A DNA stretch of 64,000 nucleotides from Turritopsis dohrnii. Lineage: Eukaryota; Cnidaria; Hydrozoa; Anthoathecata; Oceaniidae. Location: assembly GCA_027922465.2 (NCBI GenBank), contig BQMF02000003.1, forward strand, positions 1,736,001 through 1,800,000. Reading direction: 5' to 3'. Of the stretch, positions 13,462 to 24,900 are shown piece after piece. A program made the position numbers and the translations under genes. Each line of letters begins with the position of its first letter. Positions within the stretch are counted from its first letter, which is position 1. Under the pieces are notes generated by a model. The model saw only the letters and a program-made list of their open reading frames with translations. It was not told the origin of the DNA and ran no database searches.

Positions 13462-14048
13462 AGCTATAATATAAATAAATGAAAAATAATATGTAGCTAG
13501 GTAAAAATTTATTATACAAAATTATTTAAAACAATTCTTATTCGTCGCAAGTTGTGCATTCAAAAGCATGTGAAAGCAACAAAATTATCAATCACCTGGA
13601 TAGTGTTTTGTCAGTCATCAGGATGTAATGCTAGTGGTTAGCGCAAGAATTGTTGTTTTAGAGCCGCGTTGTGGTTTAGGCCCTTGCCTTTTCCTAGATG
13701 ATAGTGTTATGATGGGTATAAGAAATTTTAATGCAGCGCCATTCCATTCAAACATGGCGCAGTTTAAATGGCGTTATTTACGTCGGAAAAAAACAAAAGA
13801 GTTGTTGGGGGAGTGAGTTGGGTGGAACACCTTATCATCAAAGTACACTATTTGCCCTTTTAACCCTAAATTCACGCACGGCAACATCTGAACTATGTTA
13901 GTAAACTTCTCCAGATAGTCCTTGCAAGACTAGTTCTACGGCGCAGCTATGTCTTTGAAAAACGCCTGAGAAAGAAGCTCTCACGTAAAATATCATACTT
14001 GGATTGCAATGTGATGGCAGATACACCGGTCTGTCTCGCAACGTTTAC
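13462..14048. other. Region between carrier gene and LINE
   Basis: This probably holds the carrier gene's promoter, and an upstream exon if one exists. The short open frame at 13628-13816 resembles nothing known to me. Confidence 0.4.
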
Positions 14049-14320
14049 CTATTTTATTTATTTTATTTTTTATTTAAACGAATATTTTACAAGGAAAACC
14101 AATTCAGATATATATAAATCTGTTATCAACATGGGTCCTTGAAATAAATAGGTTAAAATATTAGAAGTATTAAAAATATACATATTTAGTAAAAACAGTG
14201 GTGGCTATAAAAATCACACCTGAAACAAAAACCACAAACAAATGAGAGTCAAAGCGAAGTAATGTCACACTTAAGACAAAAAACTAAAACAAAACAAAAA
14301 TGTGCAAAGAACTAATAAAA

Positions 14321-17209
14321 CTATAAATAGTGATTTCTGAGTTTCAAAAGAAAGGCATTTGAGTCAGATTTTCTAATGTCCAGTGGAAGTGAGTTGTAAA
14401 TATGTGCTCCAGTGTAAGAAAAACAGCCACGAGCATATTCCAAGCGAAGCTTAGGTAGTTTCAGGATGTTACCATTGTTGCGTGTATTTCTTGTGTGATT
14501 GGTCTTCTTAAAATAATTTTTGAAATTTTCGCAAACACTATCATTGTTATCCAAGCAGCGTCTGATGAAGTTACAAGACCGCATTTCCATCAATTTGATA
14601 GTATCATGTGGAATCAGGGAATCATTTCCAATAATCGAACAGGCTCGTCTATGTAGAGATTGGAGTTTCAAAAGTTGTGTTTGAGAATTTCTGAGATGAA
14701 CAAATCCACAATACGTTAATACTGGTTGAACCATTGATTGATAAATTGCCAATGCAGCTTTATCCGTAATCAAGGGTCTTATGCGATTCAGTAAACGTAA
14801 TCTTCCGGATGCTTTACGGTACGTTGAATCAAAGTTACTGCTTAAACTCAATGATGGTTCGATAAGTACACCAAGATATTTGTATGAGGATGTCACCCTC
14901 ACAGTTTGGTAGCCGTATGTCACATTTAACGAGCTGTTTTGTTTGGAGAGATTATTTTTCGAACCGAACAACATTGCTTCAGTTTTTCCGGCTCCGAGGT
15001 TCAAAATTAATTCATTCTCGAAGCACCATTTAAGTATACAATTCATGTCGGATGAAAGTCGAGTTTCTATGATGTATAGGTCTTTCCCAGCTACAAACAA
15101 GACGGTATCGTCGGCATATTTAACAACTTCAGAATGTCTCACAACGGTACTAAGATCATTAAAAAACATGGTGAACAGCAGAGGGCCTAAAACTGACCCC
15201 TGAGGCACTCCACTACTGACTGGATGTTCATCAGACAGAGTGTTTTTAAATTGAACTTGTTGACATCTACCAAACAGATAATCTGTAAACCACTCGTGTT
15301 CTAATCCATCAATCCCGAAACTCGTCAGCTTTGACAACAGTTTACCATGACTTAACATGTCGAATGCTTTTGTAAGGTCTAAAAATACAGCACCGACCAT
15401 TTTGCCATCGTTAACTTTCAGTTTCACAGAGTCGATAAAGATTGTAGCAGCAAGTTCAGTTGAGCGACGAGGTCTAAATCCAAATTGGTTATTATTTATT
15501 AATTTATTACTTTCCAGATGGGTAATCAATTGTTCATGAACAACTTTCTCAATTATCTTTGATACAGCTGGAATAACGGATATGGGTCTATAATTATTGA
15601 CAGATGACTTTGCGCCGGATTTAAAAAGTGGTAAAACTTTAGTTCGTTTCCAGTCATTTGGAAAAGTTGACGTTACAAAAGACATGTTAATAATATGTGT
15701 CAATGGTGCAGCGACTACCTCCATGCAGTCCTTGAGTAGCCAAGATGGTATATCATCTAACCCAACAGACTTTTTGCGTTTTAATGATTTCAGATGCTTC
15801 ATGGTTTCATTTACAGTAATTGGTACGAGTCGAAATTTTGGGATGATTTCAACTGGTCGCTCTTTATGATATTTCCAGATGGAATTAGTTAAGACAAAAG
15901 CAGATTTTTTTAGTGAGTGAACAACATCGGAGAAAAATCTACAAAACTCATTTGCAATAGAACGATGATCGGTAACCAGGTTCCCGTCGATTTGTAAGGT
16001 TGTAGTTGCTTGAGAGTTCGATTTAAGTGAAAATACTTTCTTTATAGATCGCCAAAATGTTTCTGGATTTCCGGAATTTTCCTCAAATAGCCGTCGTTGA
16101 TACGCAATCTTTGTTTTCCGAACTTTATTATTGACCTTGTTTCTCATTCTTTTATAAGCGGTGATATCTGCCTCTAATTGGGTTCTTCGCGATTTCCGTA
16201 ACAGTTGGTCACGTGAGTTCATCTCTTTCTTGAGATCAGCAGTCATCCAATCACATGGCTTACCGCGAACTTTTTTACGAATTAACGGAGCCATAGAATC
16301 GTAAGTACGACATATCATATCCTTTAATAAAGACCATGCTGTGTTTACATCCGTTGCGTTATAAACAGCTTCTAACTTTTGCGAGGCTAGTGCTTGCGAG
16401 AATTTATTTCTATCATAATTTTTATAATTTCGACAGTTTATAATTTTACCGATATAGCGGGTGTGATGTTGTTTTCTCGTACAGCAAATCAGATCATGAT
16501 CACTAAAAGAGATAGGGATTACTTTGGACTTCGATATAACTGTGCTATTTGTTGTAGCTATAATATCAATAAGAGTCCGTGACGTTTCAGCTATTCGAGT
16601 TGGTAATTTAATGACTTGTTTGAAACCATGTAATGTTAAAGCTGTTTTAATATCAACATGATCGGTCTTTTTCAGAAAATCGACATTAAGGTCCCCTAGG
16701 ATTAAGACTTCTTTAATTCCGTTTAATGTTAATGACAACACATCAGAGAGTATAGATGTAAAGTTCTTATCGAGATACTTTGAGTTATCCGGGGGTCTGT
16801 AAATTACGGAAAGTAAATAGGATTTCGCATTTCTTGGACATATTTCTAACCAAATACCTTCAATTTCATTTCGTTCAAGATCGTGACGTCTTGTATAAAT
16901 AATATGATCTGCAACATAAAATGCTATACCGCCTCCTCTTCCAAGTTTACGCGACTTGTGTATAAATGTATATCCATTAATCGTAAACATGTCCTCCGGT
17001 TCATCTCCCGTATGTGTTTCCGTAAGAGAAAAAATGTCGATTTTTCTGATATTTGTAAGAATGTTCGAAATCTCAGCAAAATTTGACCATAATCCTCTGA
17101 CGTTTAAATGAAAGATATTCATACCCTTCCCATCAGTAAATTCACGTATTTCATCGAATGTATTAGGTCCAGGACACTTCTCAACGTCGCCACATAAAAG
17201 CAACATCAT
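14321..17209 (-). CDS. LINE ORF2: AP endonuclease plus reverse transcriptase
   Basis: The open frame extends upstream to 17272, but that triplet is GTG; the first ATG pair is at 17204-17209, giving about 962 residues. After an N-terminal hydrophobic MMLLL and a 2A-like motif comes an exonuclease/endonuclease/phosphatase domain with NVRG, TETH, GGGIAFYV, IYRPPD, LGDLNVDF and SDHD. The reverse transcriptase follows with NNYRPISVIP, NQFGFRPRRST, VFLDLTKAFD, SGVPQGSVLGPLL and the catalytic KYADDTVLF. The C-terminus (GAHIYNSLPLDIRKS) is typical of the CR1/L2 group. The encoded protein would nick target DNA and copy its own RNA at the nick. No stop codons interrupt it. Confidence 0.9.
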   Translation of the reverse strand: MMLLLCGDVEKCPGPNTFDEIREFTDGKGMNIFHLNVRGLWSNFAEISNILTNIRKIDIFSLTETHTGDEPEDMFTINGYTFIHKSRKLGRGGGIAFYVADHIIYTRRHDLERNEIEGIWLEICPRNAKSYLLSVIYRPPDNSKYLDKNFTSILSDVLSLTLNGIKEVLILGDLNVDFLKKTDHVDIKTALTLHGFKQVIKLPTRIAETSRTLIDIIATTNSTVISKSKVIPISFSDHDLICCTRKQHHTRYIGKIINCRNYKNYDRNKFSQALASQKLEAVYNATDVNTAWSLLKDMICRTYDSMAPLIRKKVRGKPCDWMTADLKKEMNSRDQLLRKSRRTQLEADITAYKRMRNKVNNKVRKTKIAYQRRLFEENSGNPETFWRSIKKVFSLKSNSQATTTLQIDGNLVTDHRSIANEFCRFFSDVVHSLKKSAFVLTNSIWKYHKERPVEIIPKFRLVPITVNETMKHLKSLKRKKSVGLDDIPSWLLKDCMEVVAAPLTHIINMSFVTSTFPNDWKRTKVLPLFKSGAKSSVNNYRPISVIPAVSKIIEKVVHEQLITHLESNKLINNNQFGFRPRRSTELAATIFIDSVKLKVNDGKMVGAVFLDLTKAFDMLSHGKLLSKLTSFGIDGLEHEWFTDYLFGRCQQVQFKNTLSDEHPVSSGVPQGSVLGPLLFTMFFNDLSTVVRHSEVVKYADDTVLFVAGKDLYIIETRLSSDMNCILKWCFENELILNLGAGKTEAMLFGSKNNLSKQNSSLNVTYGYQTVRVTSSYKYLGVLIEPSLSLSSNFDSTYRKASGRLRLLNRIRPLITDKAALAIYQSMVQPVLTYCGFVHLRNSQTQLLKLQSLHRRACSIIGNDSLIPHDTIKLMEMRSCNFIRRCLDNNDSVCENFKNYFKKTNHTRNTRNNGNILKLPKLRLEYARGCFSYTGAHIYNSLPLDIRKSDSNAFLLKLRNHYL

Positions 17210-17439
17210 AAATAACCATCTGCTTCGTCTGGAGAAGTAAATTCTCTCTTTGCTGATACTTGTAAAAAGCACGAATCGATGTTACAAATGTCACTATCTT
17301 CGACAATTTCCATGCCAGGTTTAAAATAAAGCGAATAACTTCCATTAGAGCATAAATAAAAACGTTTCTGCAGCGATAATATAACAAATAATAGAGCAGG
17401 TACGAACGCCACTACTCTCGAAGCCGTCGCCATCATCAT
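17206..17439 (-). CDS. Small upstream frame of the LINE, hydrophobic N-terminus
   Basis: A 77-codon frame starts at an ATG triplet (MMMATASRVV) and has a hydrophobic segment (VVAFVPALLFVILSL) that looks like a signal peptide or membrane anchor. It ends in TGA, which overlaps the ORF2 start as ATGATG, an arrangement that could permit termination-reinitiation. It shows no RNA-binding motif or zinc knuckle, so it is not a standard ORF1. It could be a real leader protein or a chance frame in the 5' UTR. Confidence 0.4.
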   Translation of the reverse strand: MMMATASRVVAFVPALLFVILSLQKRFYLCSNGSYSLYFKPGMEIVEDSDICNIDSCFLQVSAKREFTSPDEADGYL

Positions 17440-17440
17440 A

Positions 17441-17909
17441 TGGAATCCTTACTTCTTGACAACCTAAAACCTACTAGGTTTCTTGCTTTTTTATGCAAAG
17501 ACGACAGGGCTTCACCAAAAAAAAATACAAAAAGGGATTGGGATGGAAGTTGCACTTCTTCATTGATGTAGTTTTAAGTCAACTTGAGGCTACCAGCTCA
17601 AGCTCGCAAAAAATTCTTTGCTTGCCCTGCAAATGAATCAGGTATCATAATGGATTTGTTAGAATTGGTAAAAAAAGAGGTTTGTTTTAGTCACAATCTG
17701 AGCAGGTCAATTTTCAAAAGATTTCTAGGACTGATCGCTCCAATAATGGCGAGGCCTCCTTCTTTAGTCACTAATATTTTATGTCCCCTCCATTATCAAA
17801 GTCAAGGCGTGGCCCCTGCTTACTTCCTAGTTTTTCAATAATTGCTACGTCATCGACTTTGACGCAATTTGTGAATTTCTGTATTTTGCATCACTAAGAT
17901 CTCTCTAAA
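17441..17909. other. No gene seen between LINE and C-rich element
   Basis: Short open frames only. No repeats or gene signals were recognised. Confidence 0.4.
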
Positions 17910-18412
17910 GGGATTGTTCACAAATGACGTCAACCATTTTTTCAAGATTTTTGACCCCCCCCCTCCCCCCTCTGTCAACCTGCGTCAACTTTGCGTTGCC
18001 CCCTCCCCCTCAGTTGACGTCATCGTTTGAGAAGACCCCCCCCCCCCCTCCCCTCCAAAACAAAACAACCTCCACCCCACTTGTCCTTTTGTATGTTAGT
18101 TTCTTACGCATTTTTAATAAGACGTGAAAATATTTGCAATGATCTTCCTGCAATTTTTCTGTGATCAAACTCCATCTGTGCTTATTGTTTTACGTTCGTG
18201 CATCACGGACCACATCAAGATCACATTCAGTGTTAACATTTTCATAAGAAACTTTACTTAATTAGAAAAATCAAGGTTCTGCAAAATTGTGTGGGTTGAC
18301 GTCAACTAGTATCACACCCCCCCCCCCCCCCCCCCTCCCCCGTGAACCAGCGTCAACTTTAGCATAACCCCCCCTCCCCCCCTAACAGTTGACGTCATTT
18401 GTGAACAGTCCC
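17910..18412. mobile_element. Terminal-inverted-repeat element rich in C runs
   Basis: The ends are inverted copies of about 25 bp: left begins GGGATTGTTCACAAATGACG, right ends in its near complement at 18412. The interior has several long C tracts (about 17946-17970, 18034-18055, 18307-18342, 18366-18382). The word GTTGACGTCA or its complement recurs at about 17924, 18012, 18295 and 18388. There is no coding capacity, so it is non-autonomous. Flanking AAA on both sides may be a target duplication. Confidence 0.75.
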
Positions 18413-21400
18413 AAACCTCCACATTGTCCTGAAGAGTTTCCTTTCTTCGTCATTATATAATATCCATAAGAGATTCTAGACTTATTCCGCAACTGGGTGC
18501 TTACTCGATGGGGTATTGAAGCCTATCAGATATAATCCGGAGTGTAGTCAACACTACATGAATTATTTCTTTCAGAGAGAGAAATTATTGCGCCTTCCCT
18601 TTGTAGCCTTACGTTTACTGCTGTTTATTTTATGTACATTTTCGTTAGTTCGGTTTTGTGAGGTCCTGGAATGTTGTGTGTCTACTGGATGTGTACATAT
18701 GAGAGCATCATTAGAAAAGTGAGGAGGATGAAGAACACTAAGTCAAATTTTCAGCAACAATTCCCATACCTTATTCCCCCGCATAAGGGTGCTGTGCCCT
18801 TATCAAAGGACATTAAGAATTTAAATTTAAAGGAAGAAAAACAACGGAAAAAGACGCAGAGTTAAAAAAAAAAAAACAAACCCCCAAAAAAACAAAATCA
18901 GTGAATTAATCTTTTCTTGTTCACACATTTGTTTACACATCAGTAACATCACTTTCCAACTTTCCTCATGTCATCCTCACGTTCTATCTCCTCATCATCT
19001 CTCCTTCCTCGTTTACGGCCACTTCATTTTCATTGACATTGGTTAGAGAAACATTCGCTTGATTCATCAGTAACTTCCGCGTCTGGTGACTCTTCTTCGA
19101 ATTGCAAAGCCATCATTTCTTCCAGAAAAGTCTTGAATTATCTCTTCTGGAATTTCTGGAAGCGTTTCTTGATCGCTTCTTGAATGCAAATCTGAGATGT
19201 TATCAGCCTATCCAATATAAACGAAATTCAATCCACAATGAAAGGATTTCATTGTGAATTGATCTTCTTCCATGTATCATCGGCCCATTCAGCTTCAAGG
19301 TGCTCGCTTTCTATTTCCTTTTTGTGTAAATTCAGCATTTCAATTTTCGATCCAGTCTTCCCATCTGCCTTTCAAGATGTCGGTTTGTTTCGTGAGTATC
19401 CAGAAATTGTAATAAGGGTGTCATTCCGCCGCGAATAATCATTACACTACTGTTTATATTGTTAAATGCTTGCTCAACTTCCAGAGTCCATTAATAAAAT
19501 GGATGTTCCGATTTAAAAAAAAAACCCGCCTGGTCTTCTTTGCGAGATACGCTTCACGTAGGATACTTTCATCATGGAACTTTTCATTTTCCCACCCTTT
19601 GAACCAAGAACTTCCATTCCCGGTGGATATTAACCCAGAGGAGCCTTAACCAAAGTTCTGAATATCAGTAGTGGTGGAATGGTGAAAGGGAAAAAAATCT
19701 GTTTTCTTTTCTCCTGCTGTCAAAGCTAAGGTATACGAAGACGCTCGGCACCTGTGATCTTGTCCTGAAGTCCCTACAGGTTTGTCATGAAAGCACCCTA
19801 TCATATGATAAAAAAAGATCGAGTGTATTATTTTAGATTTTTTATCCAGAACGAAGCGAAAATATAGAAATATCATGTCTGACATTCTTGTGATATATCT
19901 ATCCATTCAGAACGGGTTAAGGGCGCAGTGAGCCTTTGAATGTGGCGCACCCTTCCTTAAGCGGGGGAATAGGGTAAAACCAACCAGCAAGAAAAAGGGT
20001 AGACAATGTAAGATACATGTGATGTTGATATTGTCCAGTAAAACTAATTGTGATTTAAAAATCTCAAAAGAAACTCCTTTGATTTCTAGTTCTAATAAAC
20101 GTCCGATGACGGAATGAGTGGAAAATCAACTCCTTCAAAATCAACTCCATTGAAAAGCAATATTTTACAAAAGCAGTGATTTTTTTTTAAATTTACTATA
20201 TGTACATATGTATACCAACACCTTTTGGATGTTCTTCATAATGTTATAAACATTAATATGCATGAAACTATATATAACAGACAGGCAATACACTCGAGCT
20301 CACAACTTGGAGCACACATATTCTGAACCGTACAAAGACATTCGCAATGCATTAATGGCAAGTCATGAGTCACGTGAAAACAAACATACCAATAGAATTT
20401 CCATGAAGAAAACACTTAGTAAAACAAGATCACTTTTCAAAAGTAATTATACAGGTGAATTGAAGGGTTGATTGGCGAATGACAAATTTACCATTATTCA
20501 AGTTGATACACAGACTATATACATTTTAAAATGTTGATTTTCAAACTGGTAAAACCGAGAACGTCTCTTTAACAAACAACTCTCAAAAACTCAGTTGGTC
20601 ACTCAACCTCGTGCAGCAGGAGAAGAAGTTATTATAAGGAAGAGCTGAGATATACTTTACACTAGTGACGAATGAAGTGAGAAATTCAGATTTATAAAGA
20701 AGTCAACTGAGGTATGTGCGACAGAACATAGTCTAACATATTAAAAATGAAAATAATAAGAGAGATATAAGGTTAAAAAGGGGCCTAGTTAACATTTTTT
20801 GGTTATTTTCCATTAAAGAAGAAATGTTGTCAGTCTTGGTACGTATTCTGAACTCCCTCACAACGGGTGATGGGGTATTCCTTGGAGTCACTCCTTTTGA
20901 GGAGTACAACGGAAGATTTTTTCAAATCACACGTTTGATGACAAATATTATACTTGTTTGTGGAATACTATAAACGAAAAGAACGAATCCACGCAGTCCG
21001 CTCACATCGTATTCCACTGAGCCTCCTTACGTTCCAGCCAACGGAAAATAACCTTTAGTAAATAGACACACAAAAAAACAACAACAACAAAACAAAACCA
21101 CTAGAATAGTTATACAAAAAATCCCTGTTACATAAACCATGTCCACACACACCATGCTCACGTGACCATCAGTTAACATCAGTATTTAGAATTCATGTTA
21201 CAAAGCTTTAGCTCATCACATCCACAACGGAAACAAAATGTTTTAGTAACAAACATAAAAAATAAAAAAGAACTATGAATTCATGCAAAAGCAATTACAA
21301 ACACATCACAAACTATAACTAGATCACATCACAGGCTAATACTACTAGATTTCAGTTGAATGTGCGTAGCAAGTAAAAATCCACTGAACGGAGAATTGCG

Positions 21401-21942
21401 CATGCGTTGAAGACATCAACACTGAGAAATGAATGATCTCCAGGAGCTTAGTATCAGTCACTTATATGGATACTTATATGGAGGAGGTATTGTCATCCTC
21501 CTTTCTGTGACGAGTAAAGTGATAGTTTAAATAATCTTTCAAAGCAAACTAATAAATAAATAAACCCTGGTTCGAACACATTCGTGCATGTGAAAGGTGA
21601 ATTTTTTCGAGACAACATTAATGATGAATTGGAACAGAAATGTATATATATATAATATATATAGGAATAAAGTGTAACGTCGTCATCTCTGTGAAGTAAA
21701 ATTTTCGATTTTCATTCGAGTATCCTTTTGAAAAGTCGCTACTTCCTTTAACGCACCGCAACGCATGGAGGCATTCTCGCAAATTTGGTAACTTCTCGAG
21801 AAATCTGCGGTGGAGCGTAGGAACGAGCCAGTCTGTTGCAAACTGCATCAGGAAAACTGCTGGCCACTGCAGAAAATGCACCATTTTTAATTTGAACCGA
21901 ACCTGGAATCGCACAGTCCGACTTCGTCACAAAGTTGTGTTT
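18413..21942. other. Intergenic region downstream of B-Raf
   Basis: Apart from the decayed transposase at 18960-19640 I see only AT-rich sequence with short open frames and a TA-rich patch near 21647-21664. The left flank of B-Raf should contain its 3' UTR. Confidence 0.4.
18960..19640 (-). pseudogene. Decayed DDE transposase remnant (pogo/Tigger-like)
   Basis: Read on the minus strand, scattered frames give IIRGGMTPLLQFLD. This resembles the conserved IIPGGxTxxLQPLD segment that follows the catalytic core in pogo/Tigger-type transposases. Upstream lies FKGWENEKFHDESILREAYL; downstream is an acidic stretch (FEEESPDAEVTDESSE). Several stops and frameshifts interrupt it. No terminal repeats were identified. 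Confidence 0.45.
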
Positions 21943-24900
21943 TCAATACACCGGTTGCTGCTGACCAGAGTAGAAATTAAATAACATAGGCCCTTTCACA
22001 GGCGTGTGTGGCGTAGGGCATGGGTACGAAATGTCAAGATCCGCATTCGGTTTGGCGCGGTGTAATATCGGCTCAGAAGTGCTCCGTGTAATCTTCGGTA
22101 ACGCATGTAGAACGGACTCGATGGATGATAAAATCTGAGCAGAGAAAAAAAAAAGAATGAAACAGTTTATCGTACACAATTATAGATATCAGTGCGTGGG
22201 AAAAAGTGATACGAACTTGTAGAAGGTGAGGTCTCTCTTCTCTGTTGTATTTTATACAATCCAAATAAAGCCGCTTCAGTGCTTTAGGGCAATCGGAACG
22301 AATTTTATTCTGGTCAGGCTTCAAATATCCTCGACCAATCATGTATATCAGCTGTGAAAAAGAAATTCAACAATAAAAGATAGGATAAACAAAACATCGT
22401 AACAAAACCACGTGGCGGTACCTGATCTTTGTTTCCAATATTCGAATAGGGCAAGGACGATGAAATTAGTTCATATATACATATGCCGAATGCATAAACG
22501 TCTGACATAAACGTGTATGGATTAGGGTCTTGCATTTTGATTACTTCGGGTGCCTATAACCAAAAGATGGAAAGCAATGAGGCTATTTCCATCTACACGT
22601 GCAACACATATTTAATAATAGAAAGCATTCAATTCCATACCATCCATAGTATGGAGCCGGAGGGTTGCTCGCACCCATGGTCCCCACTCCACCTGGTTTT
22701 AACAGTCGCTAAACCGAAATCTCCAACTTTTACGGTCAAGTCTTCTTGCAAGAAGATATCTTTAAGTGACGACTTAAGGAATGTATGAATTTTATTTCAA
22801 AACGATCATTTTGAAATTTAAAAACTATCCACTCGTCTCGGCAGAAAAAGCGTGTTTATTAGAGCGCTGAAACATGATCAAATAAAGTTTCACGTGCCAT
22901 ATTTCCAATGAAAAGATACTGTTAGACTTTAAGTCACGATGAATAATAGATTTGGCATGTAGATAACTGAAACGTAGCAAAGGATATGAGTATTTCATAG
23001 CAAACATATTTATGGAACAAAAAACCTGTTCAATACAAAAAAAACCCCGCCGACAAACCGGCAACGAACGTCAAATGAGACGATAATGACGGTTCATTAA
23101 ACGACGGCGTTTTACCCGATGCGCGGCAACACACTTACTCTACTCCTTGAGCTGTCTGCCGTGCAATCTCTAGCAGTTGGATCATAGTAAATTTGTTTTC
23201 CATAACATGTAAATGTCTATATAGGCTAGAGCCTTCGCACCACTGCGTAACGATTGCCAGGTTCGGTTTTGACATGCATCCCATGAACAGCAAAATGTTA
23301 ACGTGTCGCGTCTTACGAAGGACGGCCACTTCGTTTTTGAAAGCTAGCAACTGCTGTGGATTTGGATCTTTAACATTTAACATTTTAACAGCCACGGTTC
23401 CTGAATACATTAAATTTCAAGATTAGTCGTTGCAAATAACATAGTAGCTATTGTGTTATACCGGATAACGAGATGATTAGAATAAAGAGATTAGCCCTTC
23501 ACCATGCCAGAAGCCTTTATACACTGTCCCATAAGAGCCGGAACCGATTCGTTGTGCAACTTGAACCTCGCCCTCAGAAATCTCCCAATCGTCATTGGAG
23601 TCACGTCTGCTTCTAGTCTGCAAAGAAAAACATTTGTCGTCAAGGCGACAGGTATTTTCTCGGAACGACGAGATTGATAAAGGTATTCCATATATTTTTA
23701 CATAACCAATGTAAAAGCAAACACAATATGGTCGTACCCGTTTGGCGCCGTCCTTTTTAATGTTATCATTGTCTGAATGAGATTTGGATCTGTGTCTGAC
23801 ACGAGCTGGATGAAGCAAGGATCCAGGTATACCACTTATCGGCTGATGTTGAAAATCGGTAGGGACAGTGTGAACAGGGAAATTGAACACAGTTCCAGAT
23901 TCTATTTCGGGAGTGAACAGGTCTTCTGAAAGTCGTCCGCGAGCATTTCGACCATGTCCAGACATTTGACGAACCAACCCACCTTAATGAACAAATTTTG
24001 AAGTCAACTTGATGTGAGGGGGATGGGGGGATTAAAAAGAAAAATCATATAATTTACTAACACTAACTATAGGACAAAAACAAGAAGGAAACGGAAGAGC
24101 GATATATTGGAACTGCAGAATCCAGTTAATAGCAGGGCACATTTTATTTTGCTAAAACACGCACTCACATCCTCATCTAAATCCCTTTTCCCTAGGAATC
24201 AGAAACTCAAGCTGATAAAATCACAACCCTCGTACTTACTTGAAATTGTAGCTGGTTCAGCAGGAGCGCCGCTTCTGTGATACGTTTTTTCTAAAACCTC
24301 CTGAAAACAAAGACAACATATACACCAACACAGACACCTAAACACCATCATGCTTAGATTTTTTCCTCTTTATACTTGATAATGTTATTCGAGCAAACTC
24401 CCCATATTTCTTTGTTATTGCTGCATTGTTAATATTCAATATGGAACCGTTCTTAAGGACTTTCAGGAAAACGCTCATTCTCACATGACTTTTACTACAA
24501 ACAAAATAACTTGGTTTCCTATAAAAGTTGTTCCTAAAGAAAGCGTACAACAAGCAGATGTTCTTTTGAGAATTGCCGTAGCAATAAGATCGTATATGCA
24601 ACTATACGTTCCACCTTTGAATAAGCGTCAATATTCATCTTTGAAATACAGGCCTGCTATTTGCCACATGGAAATAAAACATTTTACCTCCACAATACTG
24701 TTATCATTTAAAACATTTTACCTCCACAATACTGCTATCCGGACCACCAGGTTGACCAATCATATTTACATTTGGAGCAGATATTGATCTTTCTCTCGGA
24801 CCAAGTGGTCGAGGTGTGGTAGGCATCGCAGGAAGTGTACCAGTTGTCGGCTGAGTTGATGCTAACATTCTAAAATAACAACAGTCAAGTATATTTTGGG

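Larger units (their letters stand above)
14049..17440 (-). mobile_element. CR1/L2-type LINE retrotransposon, apparently full length
   Basis: On the minus strand the element has a short first frame, an uninterrupted endonuclease/reverse-transcriptase frame, a 3' UTR of about 270 bp and an A/T-rich tail (AAATAAAATA repeats at about 14051-14075). An intact reading frame of this length implies recent activity. The 5' border is set near 17440 by the upstream ATG triplet and is approximate. I could not define target-site duplications. Confidence 0.85.

Noticed and set aside
14943..17086. Several plus-strand open frames of 60-90 codons
   Set aside because: Antisense shadows of the intact LINE frame.
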